The translations under genes and the position numbers were made by a program. A stretch of 45,001 nucleotides of DNA from an uncultured Prevotellaceae bacterium (GTDB lineage Bacteria; Bacteroidota; Bacteroidia; Bacteroidales; Bacteroidaceae). Below the pieces are notes generated by a model. That model made no database searches, was not told where the DNA came from, and was given only the letters and a program-made list of their open reading frames with translations. Position 1 is the stretch's first letter, and every line of letters begins with the position of its first letter. Of this stretch, positions 31,371-39,086 are shown piece by piece. The stretch is taken from NCBI GenBank assembly GCA_902761905.1, contig CACWMK010000027.1, positions 1-45,001 of the forward strand, written 5' to 3'.

Positions 31371-34300
31371 ATGAAACGAATTTTTAATTTTGTGTCTGCG
31401 CTTATGCTATCTTCAACCATGATGGCAGCTAGCGTGCAGACCAGCGGAAACAATGTGACTATCCGTCCTGATGGTGGTCAGGCCAAGGTTATCAGTCTCG
31501 AGGTGATGAATGATAACATCATCCGAGTTCGGGCTACTAGTAAAGATGCGCTGCCGGTAAAACCTGCATCGCTGATGATTGTGCCACAGACAGCACCCGC
31601 CAAGGGCAGCTATAGCATCACAGAGGATGATGACTTTGTGATGGTTAAGGCTAAGAACGTCAAGGCTGTAGTGTCTAAGACTACTGGTCAGATTACGTTC
31701 TTCGATGCCGCAGGCAATCGCTTGCTCAAGGAGGCCGAGGACGGTAAGAAGTTCTGGGACTTCACGGTGCCCGAGCGCGAACTCGGTATCAAGACCGGCT
31801 ATACCGTTCCCGAGGAACAGAAGCATGGCCTGTCATGGCAGATGAAGTTCGATTCGCCTGATGATGAGGCTTTCTATGGTCTGGGTCAGCATCAGAGCGA
31901 GGAGTTTAATATGAAGGGTAAGAACGAGGACCTCTTTCAGTATAATACCAAGGTCAGCATTCCTTTCGTGCTGTCAAATAAGAACTACGGACTGCTTTGG
32001 GATAGCTATTCGTACTGCCGATTTGGCAATCCCAATGATTACCTGCAGCTGAATCGTGCTTTCAAACTCTACGACAAACAGGGTCGCGAGGGTCATCTCA
32101 CAGGCACCTATGTCGATGCCCGCGGTAAGGAACTGGTACGCGATGAGGACTCTATCTATTATGAGTATGGCACACCCGAGAAGTCTGCTATCGCCCTTAA
32201 GACCGATAATGGCGGCATCAAGAATTTCCCCAAGGAAATCAACCTGATGGGGGCCAATGTCACCTACGAAGGCTTTATCGAGCCAGAGTGTTGCGGTAAG
32301 TGCAAGGGCAAATCACAGTTGTACCAGTTCATTCTGTATTACTCCGGCTATGTCAAGGTATACATCGATGGCAAGGAGGTAGTGCCTGAGCGTTGGCGTA
32401 CAGCTTGGAACCCCAATACCTATAAGTTCTCTACCGAGTTGCAGAAGGGCAAGCGTGTGCAGTTGCGCATAGAGTGGCGCCCCGATGGTGGCGAGGCTTA
32501 TTGCGGTCTGCGCGTTTCTGAGCCCCGCAACAAGACCGAGCGTGAACAGCTTAGCGTATGGAGCGAGATGGCAAAGGATATGGACTACTACTTCATCGCT
32601 GGCGAAAATCTCGACCAGGTCATCTCCGGCTATCGCACACTCACCGGTAAGGCTTCGCTCTATCCTAAGTGGGTGCTTGGTTTCTGGCAGAGTCGTGAGC
32701 GCTATAAGACTCAGGATGAGATTGAGGGAACCCTCGCTGAGTTCCGCAAGCGTCATATCCCTATCGATAATATCGTACAGGACTGGAACTACTGGCCCGA
32801 GGACCAGTGGGGCTCGCATAAGTTCGAGGCTTCGCGCTATCCTAATCCCCAGCAGATGTTGGACAATGTTCACCAGATGCATGGCCGCTTCATGATCAGC
32901 GTATGGCCTAAGTTCTATTGCAACACCGACAACTACAAGGAACTCGATGCCAAGGGTTGGATGTACATACAGAGCCCAACCGATGATATTCACGACTGGG
33001 TAGGCCCTGGCTACACCAATGGTTTCTACGATGCCTACGATGCTGGTGCAAGAAAAATGTTCTGGCGCCAGATGGATGAGAATCTTTACACAGGCTTAGC
33101 TCTCAAGGACTCTAAATTGTCAACTGTCAATTCTCAATTGTCAACTCTCGTTGACGCCTGGTGGATGGACGCCTCTGAGCCAAATGTTCGCGATTGCACA
33201 CCTATGTGGTATCGCAAGGCCCTCTCTGGCCCTACAGCTTTAGGCACATCTACTGAGTATTTCAATGCTTACTCTACTGTCAATGCCGATGCTATCTACA
33301 ACGGTCAGCGCTCGGTATGGAAGGGTAAGCTCAACGAGCCCCGCGTGTTCTTGCTCACACGTAGTGGTTTCGCAGGCGAGCAGCGCTTCTCTACAGCCAC
33401 ATGGAGTGGTGATATCGGTACCCGTTGGGAGGACATGCGCGCCCAGATGACAGCTGGTCTTAACTACTCTATCTCTGGTGTACCATTCTGGGGTATGGAC
33501 CAGGGCGGATTCTGTGTCGAGAACCGTTATGTAGCTGCCCAGCAGTTGTACGACCGCACCAAGGTCGAAAACGAGGACCTTAAGGAGTGGCGCGAGTTGC
33601 AGACCCGTTGGAACCAGTTCGGTACATTCATCCCACTGTTCCGCTCACATGGTCAGTGGCCACTGCGCGAGATATGGAACATCGCTCCCGATGAGCATCC
33701 TGCATACAAGTCGTTCGTTTACTACGACAAGCTACGCTATCGCCTCATGCCATACCTCTATTCACTGGCAGGCTGGGCACACTTTAAGGATTACACCCTG
33801 ATGCGCCCGTTGGTGATGGACTTCAATGGTGATCGTGAGGTCGAGAATATCGGCAACCAGTGGATGTTCGGTCCTGCACTGATGGCTTGTCCAGTAGGCT
33901 ATTACAAGGCCCGCAACCGTTCTGTCTACTTCCCCGCTCAGTGCGGTTGGTATGATCTTTATACTGGACAAAAAATCATCGAAGCCGACACAAATGTTTC
34001 ATCTTTAATGTTTAATGTTTCATCTCCGAGCCGTAGGCTCGTAGTCGACGCTCCGTACGAGCAGATACCAGTGTTTGTTCGCGAGGGCGCCATCATCCCA
34101 TTCGGTCCCGAGATGGAGTGGAGCGACGAGAAGCCAGCCGAGCTTATCAACCTCTACGTCTATGCCGGTCAGGATGGCAGCTTCCAACTCTACGAGGACG
34201 AAGGCACCAACTACAACTACGAGAAGGGCAAGTATGCCACCATCGATATCACCTACGACGATGCCACCCGCACGGTATCGTTCGGTGCTCGCAAGGGTCA

Positions 34301-34436
34301 GTTCGCTGGTATGCTCAAGAACCGTCGCTTCAATGTCGTGCTGGTTACCAAGGACTCACCAAGAGCCTTGGATCTTGACTCTCCTGAGGGCAAAATAGTA
34401 TCATATACCGGCAAGGCTACCACGATTTCGCTCTGA
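31371..34436 (+). CDS. Secreted GH31 alpha-xylosidase-like enzyme with PA14 domain
   Basis: This 1021-residue enzyme has a signal peptide, an N-terminal beta-sandwich, a PA14 insert at about 253-388 (YYEYGTPEKSAIAL to YCGLRVSEPRN) and the GH31 barrel. The nucleophile is Asp600 in WWMDASEP and the acid/base Asp681 in TWSGDIGTRW. PA14 within GH31 is known from xyloglucan alpha-xylosidases of Bacteroides ovatus and Cellvibrio, which supports alpha-xylosidase over alpha-glucosidase. Two stretches look inserted: residues about 573-595, just before the nucleophile strand, and about 873-889, both encoded by heptamer repeats (33115-33149 and 33993-34025) and both in frame. The enzyme may still fold, since the inserts fall before conserved strands. 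Confidence 0.9.
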   Translation: MKRIFNFVSALMLSSTMMAASVQTSGNNVTIRPDGGQAKVISLEVMNDNIIRVRATSKDALPVKPASLMIVPQTAPAKGSYSITEDDDFVMVKAKNVKAVVSKTTGQITFFDAAGNRLLKEAEDGKKFWDFTVPERELGIKTGYTVPEEQKHGLSWQMKFDSPDDEAFYGLGQHQSEEFNMKGKNEDLFQYNTKVSIPFVLSNKNYGLLWDSYSYCRFGNPNDYLQLNRAFKLYDKQGREGHLTGTYVDARGKELVRDEDSIYYEYGTPEKSAIALKTDNGGIKNFPKEINLMGANVTYEGFIEPECCGKCKGKSQLYQFILYYSGYVKVYIDGKEVVPERWRTAWNPNTYKFSTELQKGKRVQLRIEWRPDGGEAYCGLRVSEPRNKTEREQLSVWSEMAKDMDYYFIAGENLDQVISGYRTLTGKASLYPKWVLGFWQSRERYKTQDEIEGTLAEFRKRHIPIDNIVQDWNYWPEDQWGSHKFEASRYPNPQQMLDNVHQMHGRFMISVWPKFYCNTDNYKELDAKGWMYIQSPTDDIHDWVGPGYTNGFYDAYDAGARKMFWRQMDENLYTGLALKDSKLSTVNSQLSTLVDAWWMDASEPNVRDCTPMWYRKALSGPTALGTSTEYFNAYSTVNADAIYNGQRSVWKGKLNEPRVFLLTRSGFAGEQRFSTATWSGDIGTRWEDMRAQMTAGLNYSISGVPFWGMDQGGFCVENRYVAAQQLYDRTKVENEDLKEWRELQTRWNQFGTFIPLFRSHGQWPLREIWNIAPDEHPAYKSFVYYDKLRYRLMPYLYSLAGWAHFKDYTLMRPLVMDFNGDREVENIGNQWMFGPALMACPVGYYKARNRSVYFPAQCGWYDLYTGQKIIEADTNVSSLMFNVSSPSRRLVVDAPYEQIPVFVREGAIIPFGPEMEWSDEKPAELINLYVYAGQDGSFQLYEDEGTNYNYEKGKYATIDITYDDATRTVSFGARKGQFAGMLKNRRFNVVLVTKDSPRALDLDSPEGKIVSYTGKATTISL
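33115..33149. repeat. Five-unit heptamer array inside GH31, before the catalytic nucleophile
   Basis: Units AATTGTC, AACTGTC, AATTCTC, AATTGTC and AACTCTC encode part of the peptide KLSTVNSQLSTL. Thirty-five nucleotides of 7-nt period sit immediately before VDAWWMD. Confidence 0.75.
33993..34025. repeat. Heptamer array (AATGTTT family) inside GH31
   Basis: AATGTTTCATCT is repeated 21 nt apart (33993-34004 and 34014-34025) with AATGTTT between. It encodes NVSSLMFNVSSP. A small hairpin GAGCC-GTA-GGCTC follows at 34028-34040. Confidence 0.75.
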
Positions 34437-34440
34437 TACG

Positions 34441-34487
34441 TAGCTAGGGGGTAGCAAGGAGGTAGCAAGGTCCAAGCTAGGAGGTAG
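34441..34487. repeat. 11-bp tandem repeat before the LPP20-like gene
   Basis: Four units (TAGCTAGGGGG, TAGCAAGGAGG, TAGCAAGGTCC, AAGCTAGGAGG) plus TAG follow each other exactly every 11 nt, 4 nt after the GH31 stop and 24 nt before the next ATG. The AAGGAGG core could also act as ribosome binding sites. Confidence 0.75.
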
Positions 34488-34511
34488 ATATATAACAAAA
34501 AAGTATAGGTT

Positions 34512-36362
34512 ATGAGAAAAGGATTATTTAGTTTGTTTATTTTGATGCTGATGCCATTGCTTGCTGTGGCGCAGAGTCCTTTGGAGCAGTTGGCCAAGAT
34601 TCAGGCCGACGAGAACTATATCTGGGGCGAGGGCCGCAACACTACCGACTCTAAGGCCAACCAGGGGGCGCTCAACGACCTTATCAGCAAGATCTCTGTC
34701 ACAGTGCAGAGCGAGACCAACCTCGATATGCAGCAGGTCAACGATGGCGATAAGATCGACTCGAAGACCGCCATGGAGGCCGTCATCAAGACCTATGCCG
34801 CTGGTAGTCTCAACAACTGCCGTACCATCTGGATCACCCACGAGCCCGAGGCCTATGTGGTTCGTTACATCCATAAGGACGAGTTGGAAAAGGTCTTCCA
34901 GGAGCGCGAGGATCGCATCCTTAGTTATGTCTATACTGCTCAGAATGCCGAGCGCGAGTGTCGTATCGACGATGCCCTGCGCAACTACTACTGGGCCCTC
35001 TGCCTGCTCAAGAGCCTGCAGCACCCCAATGCCGTTAAGATCGATCAGGACGGTATCAAGCAGACTCTTACTGTGTGGATCCCTGAGCAGATCAATAGCA
35101 TTCTGGTCAACATCAAGACCGCTATCGCTAAGGTCGAGGACAATGTTGTCGACTTGATGATTACCTATAAGGGCAAGCCTGTCACCAGTCTCGACTTCCG
35201 TTTTATGGATGGCATGAACTACTCGTTTGTCAACTCTGCCAAGGACGGTCTGTCGCAGATCGACCTGCACCCTGGCACACCTGTCGACAAACTCCAGATC
35301 AGGTATGAGTACGAGTTTGCCGGTCAGATGCGCCAGGATCGTGAGCTCGAGATGGTTGCCGAGGTGTTCAATCCCACACCGTTCCCTAAGGCTACTGTTG
35401 TGATCAATGGTCCCAAGAAGAAGGAGATGAAGGCCGTTCAGGAGCAGTTCGAGGAGACTGTCAAGGCCATGGGTGTGGCCGAGCATGCCACTGCCATGCA
35501 GCAGTCTCAGGACTTTGCACAGATCGTCGGTAAGATCATCACTGCCATCAAGTCCAAGAGCTATGGCTCTGTACAGAACTACTTCACCGAGGACGGTTAC
35601 GACATGTTTACCCGACTTATCAACTATGGTACTGCAACGATTCTGGGCACTCCTAACCTCAACTTCTATCAGTTGGGCGACCGTGTCATCTGCCGCAGTG
35701 TTCCTATGAAGTTCGCGTTCAAAAACAATAACCGTTCGTTTGTCGAGGATGTCACCTTCACCTTCGATGCCAACAAGAAGATCGAGTCTATCGCCTTTGG
35801 TCTCGACAAGGCTGCGCGCGATGATATCTTCAACCGCGATGCTGCTGGTTGGACCGACTCTATCCGTATGGTCATCGCCACATTCCTCGAGAACTACAAG
35901 ACTGCTTTCGCGCTTAAGCGTGCCGACTATATCAAGTCTATCTTCGACGACGATGCTATCATCATCGTGGGTCACGTCATCAAGAAGGCCCAGAAGAGTG
36001 CCGAGAACGACAAGTACCTCGACAACGAGATGGTTAAGCACACCCGTCTTAGCAAGCAGGAGTACATCCGTAATGTTGAGCGCAACTTCCGTAGCAATCA
36101 GTTCATCAACATCCGATTTACTGACAACGATGTGAAGAAGATGGGAGTGGGAGCCGATACGTACGGCATCCAGATTCACCAGGATTACTATAGCTCCAAC
36201 TATTCTGATACGGGCTACCTGTTCCTGATGGTCGACCTTAACGATATCGACCAGCCATGTATCAAGGTTCGTACCTGGCAGCCTAAGCGCGATCCTAACA
36301 TCAATAGCACATTCGATAAGTCCGACCGTTATTATGGTCTGATATACGGTGGAAACTTCTAA
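34512..36362 (+). CDS. Exported protein with LPP20-like N-terminal region, function unknown
   Basis: This 616-residue protein has a cleavable signal peptide (MRKGLFSLFILMLMPLLAVA) and no lipobox. The first mature segment, YIWGEGRNTTDSKANQGALN, resembles the LPP20 or FlgT-like fold (small alpha-beta domain that begins with an aromatic-Gly-Glu-Gly pattern). A helical region with paired aromatic residues (LRNYYWALCLLKSL) and several beta-rich stretches follow, ending YYGLIYGGNF. I do not recognise a catalytic motif. It lies between GH31 and GH2 genes, 6 nt before the latter, and is probably co-transcribed, but similar proteins also occur outside carbohydrate loci, so a direct role in glycan use is uncertain. 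Confidence 0.75.
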   Translation: MRKGLFSLFILMLMPLLAVAQSPLEQLAKIQADENYIWGEGRNTTDSKANQGALNDLISKISVTVQSETNLDMQQVNDGDKIDSKTAMEAVIKTYAAGSLNNCRTIWITHEPEAYVVRYIHKDELEKVFQEREDRILSYVYTAQNAERECRIDDALRNYYWALCLLKSLQHPNAVKIDQDGIKQTLTVWIPEQINSILVNIKTAIAKVEDNVVDLMITYKGKPVTSLDFRFMDGMNYSFVNSAKDGLSQIDLHPGTPVDKLQIRYEYEFAGQMRQDRELEMVAEVFNPTPFPKATVVINGPKKKEMKAVQEQFEETVKAMGVAEHATAMQQSQDFAQIVGKIITAIKSKSYGSVQNYFTEDGYDMFTRLINYGTATILGTPNLNFYQLGDRVICRSVPMKFAFKNNNRSFVEDVTFTFDANKKIESIAFGLDKAARDDIFNRDAAGWTDSIRMVIATFLENYKTAFALKRADYIKSIFDDDAIIIVGHVIKKAQKSAENDKYLDNEMVKHTRLSKQEYIRNVERNFRSNQFINIRFTDNDVKKMGVGADTYGIQIHQDYYSSNYSDTGYLFLMVDLNDIDQPCIKVRTWQPKRDPNINSTFDKSDRYYGLIYGGNF

Positions 36363-36368
36363 ACCGAT

Positions 36369-38987
36369 ATGAATAGATCTTTTATAGCAATAATCGCATT
36401 ACTCTGCTCTCTGGCTGCATCGGCTAGAGAGCGAGTTTGTTTTGATAGCGACTGGAGGTTCATCCTGGGCGATTCTGCGCAGATGGCCAGTCCTGAGTAT
36501 AACGATGCCCATTGGCGAAAGCTCAATGTCCCCCACGATTGGGCCATCGAGGGCGATTTCTACGCCGGCAACCCCTCCGGTGCCTCCGGCGGCGCCCTCC
36601 CCGGCGGCATCGGGTGGTATAGGAAAAATCTGTACGTGTCATCTCGAGCAACGTCGAGAGATCTCTCCACTCCGGTCGAGATGACAGAATGGAATCCGAG
36701 CGACCTCCTCTTCCTAGAATTCGACGGCGTTTATATGAACTCCACTGTCTATGTCAACGGCCATGAAGTCGGTTTTCGCCCTTACGGCTATAGCAGTTTC
36801 GAGTACGATATCACCCCTTATGTCCACGAAGGCGAGAACGTAGTGGCAGTCCGGGTGGATAACTCAGACCAGCCCAATTCCCGTTGGTACTCAGGCTGCG
36901 GCATCTACCGCCACGTATGGCTCACCAAGACCAACCCCATCCACATCAAGCACTGGGGCGTCTACATCCACGATGGTAAGGTAGAAGTCGATTTCGAAAA
37001 CCCCACAAACCAGAAGGTCACAGTCAAAAACACCCTCCTCGATGCCACCGGCAAGCCTGTCCCCCTGTCATTTCGAGCTTGTCGAGAAATCTCAAGAGAT
37101 CTCTCCACTCCGGTCGAGATGACAATAGGGAAGTCGAAGGACCTCTCCACTCTCAAGAAGTGGAGCTGCGAGTCTCCTTATATACGCACGCAACTGATTG
37201 CGGGCGGCAAGGTTGTCGACGAAGTCGAAACCACTACAGGTTTCCGCGATTTCCGCTTCGACGCTAAGACGGGCTTCTGGCTCAATGGCAAGAACTTCAA
37301 GATCAATGGCGTTTGCGAGCATCACGACTTCGGTTGCTTGGGTGCAGCCCTCAGCGAGGATGCTCTGCATCGCAAACTGGTCAAACTCAAGGCTATGGGC
37401 GTCAATGCCATCCGCTGCTCTCATAACCCGCCAGCCCCTGAGTTGCTCAATATGTGCGACACTATGGGCTTTATCGTGATGGACGAGAGCTTTGATATGT
37501 GGCGCCGCAAAAAGACTCAGAACGACTATGCACGCTTCTTCGACGAGTGGCACGAACGCGATCTAACCGACCTTGTTCTCCGCGATCGCAATCATCCTTC
37601 TGTACTGATGTGGAGCATCGGCAACGAGGTGCTCGAGCAGTGGTCATCAGCCGATGCTGATACGCTCACTCTCGAACAGGCCAACCTTATTCTCAATGCA
37701 GGTCACGATGCCTCTACACTGGCCAAGGATGGCGAACTCTCTGTGCAGTCACTTCTTACCCAGCATCTGGCTGAGATTGTCAGGCGTTACGACACCACGC
37801 GCCCTATCACTGCTGGTTGCAATGAGCCCTCGCCCAACAACCACCTCTTCAAGAGCGGTGCCATCGATATCATCGGTTTCAACTATCACCACGAGAATGT
37901 CAAGGACGTGCCGTGCAACTTCCCCGGCAAACCCTTTATCTTCTCCGAGAGTGTGTCTGCCCTGCAGTCGCGTGGCTATTATATGATGCCGTCGGATAGC
38001 ATCTATAAGGCCCCCAAACAGTGGTGGTTGCCTTATACCGATCCGTCGTTTATGTGCTCGGCTTACGACAATATGCATGCCTCATGGTCAAGCACTCACG
38101 AGGAGACGTGGGATGTGGTCAAGCATAACGCCTTCGTTGGCGGACAGTTCATCTGGACAGGTTTCGATTACATTGGCGAGCCCACCCCTTATGGATTCCC
38201 AGCCCGTAGCAGTTACTTCGGACTGATCGATCTGGCTGGCTTCCCTAAGGATAGCTACTATATGTATCAGAGTGAGTGGACCGATAAGCCCATGCTCCAT
38301 CTCTTCCCCCACTGGAACTGGCTCCCCGGCCAGGAGATCGACCTCTGGGCCTATTACAACCAAGCCGACGAGGCGGAGTTGTTCATAAACGGAAAGAGTC
38401 AAGGAGTACGTTGCAAACAGCCCTCTCGCTTGTCATCTCGAGCGCAGTCGAGAGATCTCTCCACTTCGGTCGAGATGACAGAAGTGGGGGGCGGTGGTCG
38501 GATGACAGAGGCGCCGGGTGAGGATGAGGCCCTTATGACAGGAGTGGAGGATGAGGCCCCCATGTCATCTCGAGCGCAGTCGAGAGATCTCTCCACCGAA
38601 TACCACGTCGCTTGGCGCGTGCGCTTCGAGCCTGGCGAAATCAAGGTTGTCACCAGAAAGTCTGGCAAGGAAGTCTGCACCCAGACCATCCGCACCGCTG
38701 GCGCTCCTGATCACATCCGCCTATCGGTCGATTACAAAGGCAAGGACCTCACCTTTATCACCGCCGAGATCGTCGACAAGGACGGTAACCTCTGCCCGTG
38801 GGCTGATAACCAGATACACTTCCTGGGCAATGTCGTCGCCACCGATAACGGATGCCAGACATCGATGGAGCGATTCACTGCTCCAACCCGCCGGGCCTTC
38901 CATGGCAAGTGCCTCGTAATTGTCCGCGGAAGTGGCACTCTCGCAGCTCAATCGATTGATTTAGGGCAAGCATCGTTGAATTTCTAG
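36369..38987 (+). CDS. Secreted GH2 beta-galactosidase-like enzyme with four in-frame palindromic repeat insertions
   Basis: This 872-residue GH2 enzyme removes a terminal beta-linked sugar, probably galactose. It has a signal peptide, a sugar-binding jelly-roll (VPHDWAIEGDF, ALPGGIGWYRKN), an Ig-like domain, the barrel with acid/base Glu420 in MWSIGNEV and nucleophile Glu527 in FIFSESVSA, and C-terminal beta domains. Repeat-derived peptides of the type SSRAQSRDLSTPVEMT interrupt it at about residues 91-106, 234-252, 688-704 and 732-743; all lie in linkers or domain edges, and the frame is never broken. The block at 38431-38596 adds about 55 residues between the NGKSQGV and YHVAWRVRFEPG strands. 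Whether the enzyme is active cannot be told. The gene ends at a terminator (39016-39048). Confidence 0.88.
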   Translation: MNRSFIAIIALLCSLAASARERVCFDSDWRFILGDSAQMASPEYNDAHWRKLNVPHDWAIEGDFYAGNPSGASGGALPGGIGWYRKNLYVSSRATSRDLSTPVEMTEWNPSDLLFLEFDGVYMNSTVYVNGHEVGFRPYGYSSFEYDITPYVHEGENVVAVRVDNSDQPNSRWYSGCGIYRHVWLTKTNPIHIKHWGVYIHDGKVEVDFENPTNQKVTVKNTLLDATGKPVPLSFRACREISRDLSTPVEMTIGKSKDLSTLKKWSCESPYIRTQLIAGGKVVDEVETTTGFRDFRFDAKTGFWLNGKNFKINGVCEHHDFGCLGAALSEDALHRKLVKLKAMGVNAIRCSHNPPAPELLNMCDTMGFIVMDESFDMWRRKKTQNDYARFFDEWHERDLTDLVLRDRNHPSVLMWSIGNEVLEQWSSADADTLTLEQANLILNAGHDASTLAKDGELSVQSLLTQHLAEIVRRYDTTRPITAGCNEPSPNNHLFKSGAIDIIGFNYHHENVKDVPCNFPGKPFIFSESVSALQSRGYYMMPSDSIYKAPKQWWLPYTDPSFMCSAYDNMHASWSSTHEETWDVVKHNAFVGGQFIWTGFDYIGEPTPYGFPARSSYFGLIDLAGFPKDSYYMYQSEWTDKPMLHLFPHWNWLPGQEIDLWAYYNQADEAELFINGKSQGVRCKQPSRLSSRAQSRDLSTSVEMTEVGGGGRMTEAPGEDEALMTGVEDEAPMSSRAQSRDLSTEYHVAWRVRFEPGEIKVVTRKSGKEVCTQTIRTAGAPDHIRLSVDYKGKDLTFITAEIVDKDGNLCPWADNQIHFLGNVVATDNGCQTSMERFTAPTRRAFHGKCLVIVRGSGTLAAQSIDLGQASLNF
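36637..36686. repeat. TGTCATCTCGA...TCGAGATGACA palindromic element, copy A (in GH2)
   Basis: 50 nt with perfect 11-bp inverted ends and an internal GAGAGATCTCTC palindrome. The codon-aligned core is 48 nt and reads SSRATSRDLSTPVEMT. Confidence 0.9.
37066..37124. repeat. Palindromic element, copy B (in GH2, 9 nt longer)
   Basis: Starts TGTCATTTCGA and ends TCGAGATGACA; 59 nt, with a codon-aligned core of 57 nt. It reads SFRACREISRDLSTPVEMT in the GH2 frame. A decayed piece (GACCTCTCCACT) follows at 37140-37151. Confidence 0.88.
38431..38480. repeat. Palindromic element, copy C (in GH2)
   Basis: 50 nt, with the same ends as copy A, reading SSRAQSRDLSTSVEMT. It starts a 166-nt block of repeats that ends with copy D. 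Confidence 0.9.
38481..38562. repeat. Low-complexity spacer between element copies C and D
   Basis: Contains two GAGGATGAGGCCC units (38519-38531 and 38548-38560) and ATGACAG fragments of the element end. It encodes a Gly/Glu/Asp-rich linker with no resemblance to GH2. Confidence 0.6.
38563..38596. repeat. Palindromic element, copy D (5' part only, in GH2)
   Basis: TGTCATCTCGAGCGCAG through CTCTCCAC matches copy C exactly, then stops; the right arm is missing. It is read in the same frame as the other copies. Confidence 0.85.
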
Positions 38988-39015
38988 CCAATTCTTGTTA
39001 AATTACTCTAAAATC

Positions 39016-39048
39016 ACGATACGTTGGTTGCAGCGTATCGTTTTTTTT
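39016..39048 (+). terminator. Intrinsic terminator after the GH2 gene
   Basis: ACGATACG (39016-39023) pairs with CGTATCGT (39034-39041) around a 10-nt loop, and T-run 39041-39048 follows. The loop contains the -33 TTG of the rpoD promoter. Confidence 0.85.
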
Positions 39049-39058
39049 AGTACTTTTG
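39028..39058 (+). promoter_or_regulatory. rpoD promoter nested in the GH2 terminator
   Basis: TTG at 39028-39030, 20 nt, TACTTTTG at 39051-39058, 28 nt before the rpoD ATG. Confidence 0.8.
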
Positions 39059-39086
39059 CAAACTTTTTCAGAGTAACGATATAAAT

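Noticed and set aside
36637-38596. GH2 called as a pseudogene
   Set aside because: No stop or frameshift is present, both catalytic Glu are intact and all insertions keep the frame; activity is uncertain, but the gene is open.
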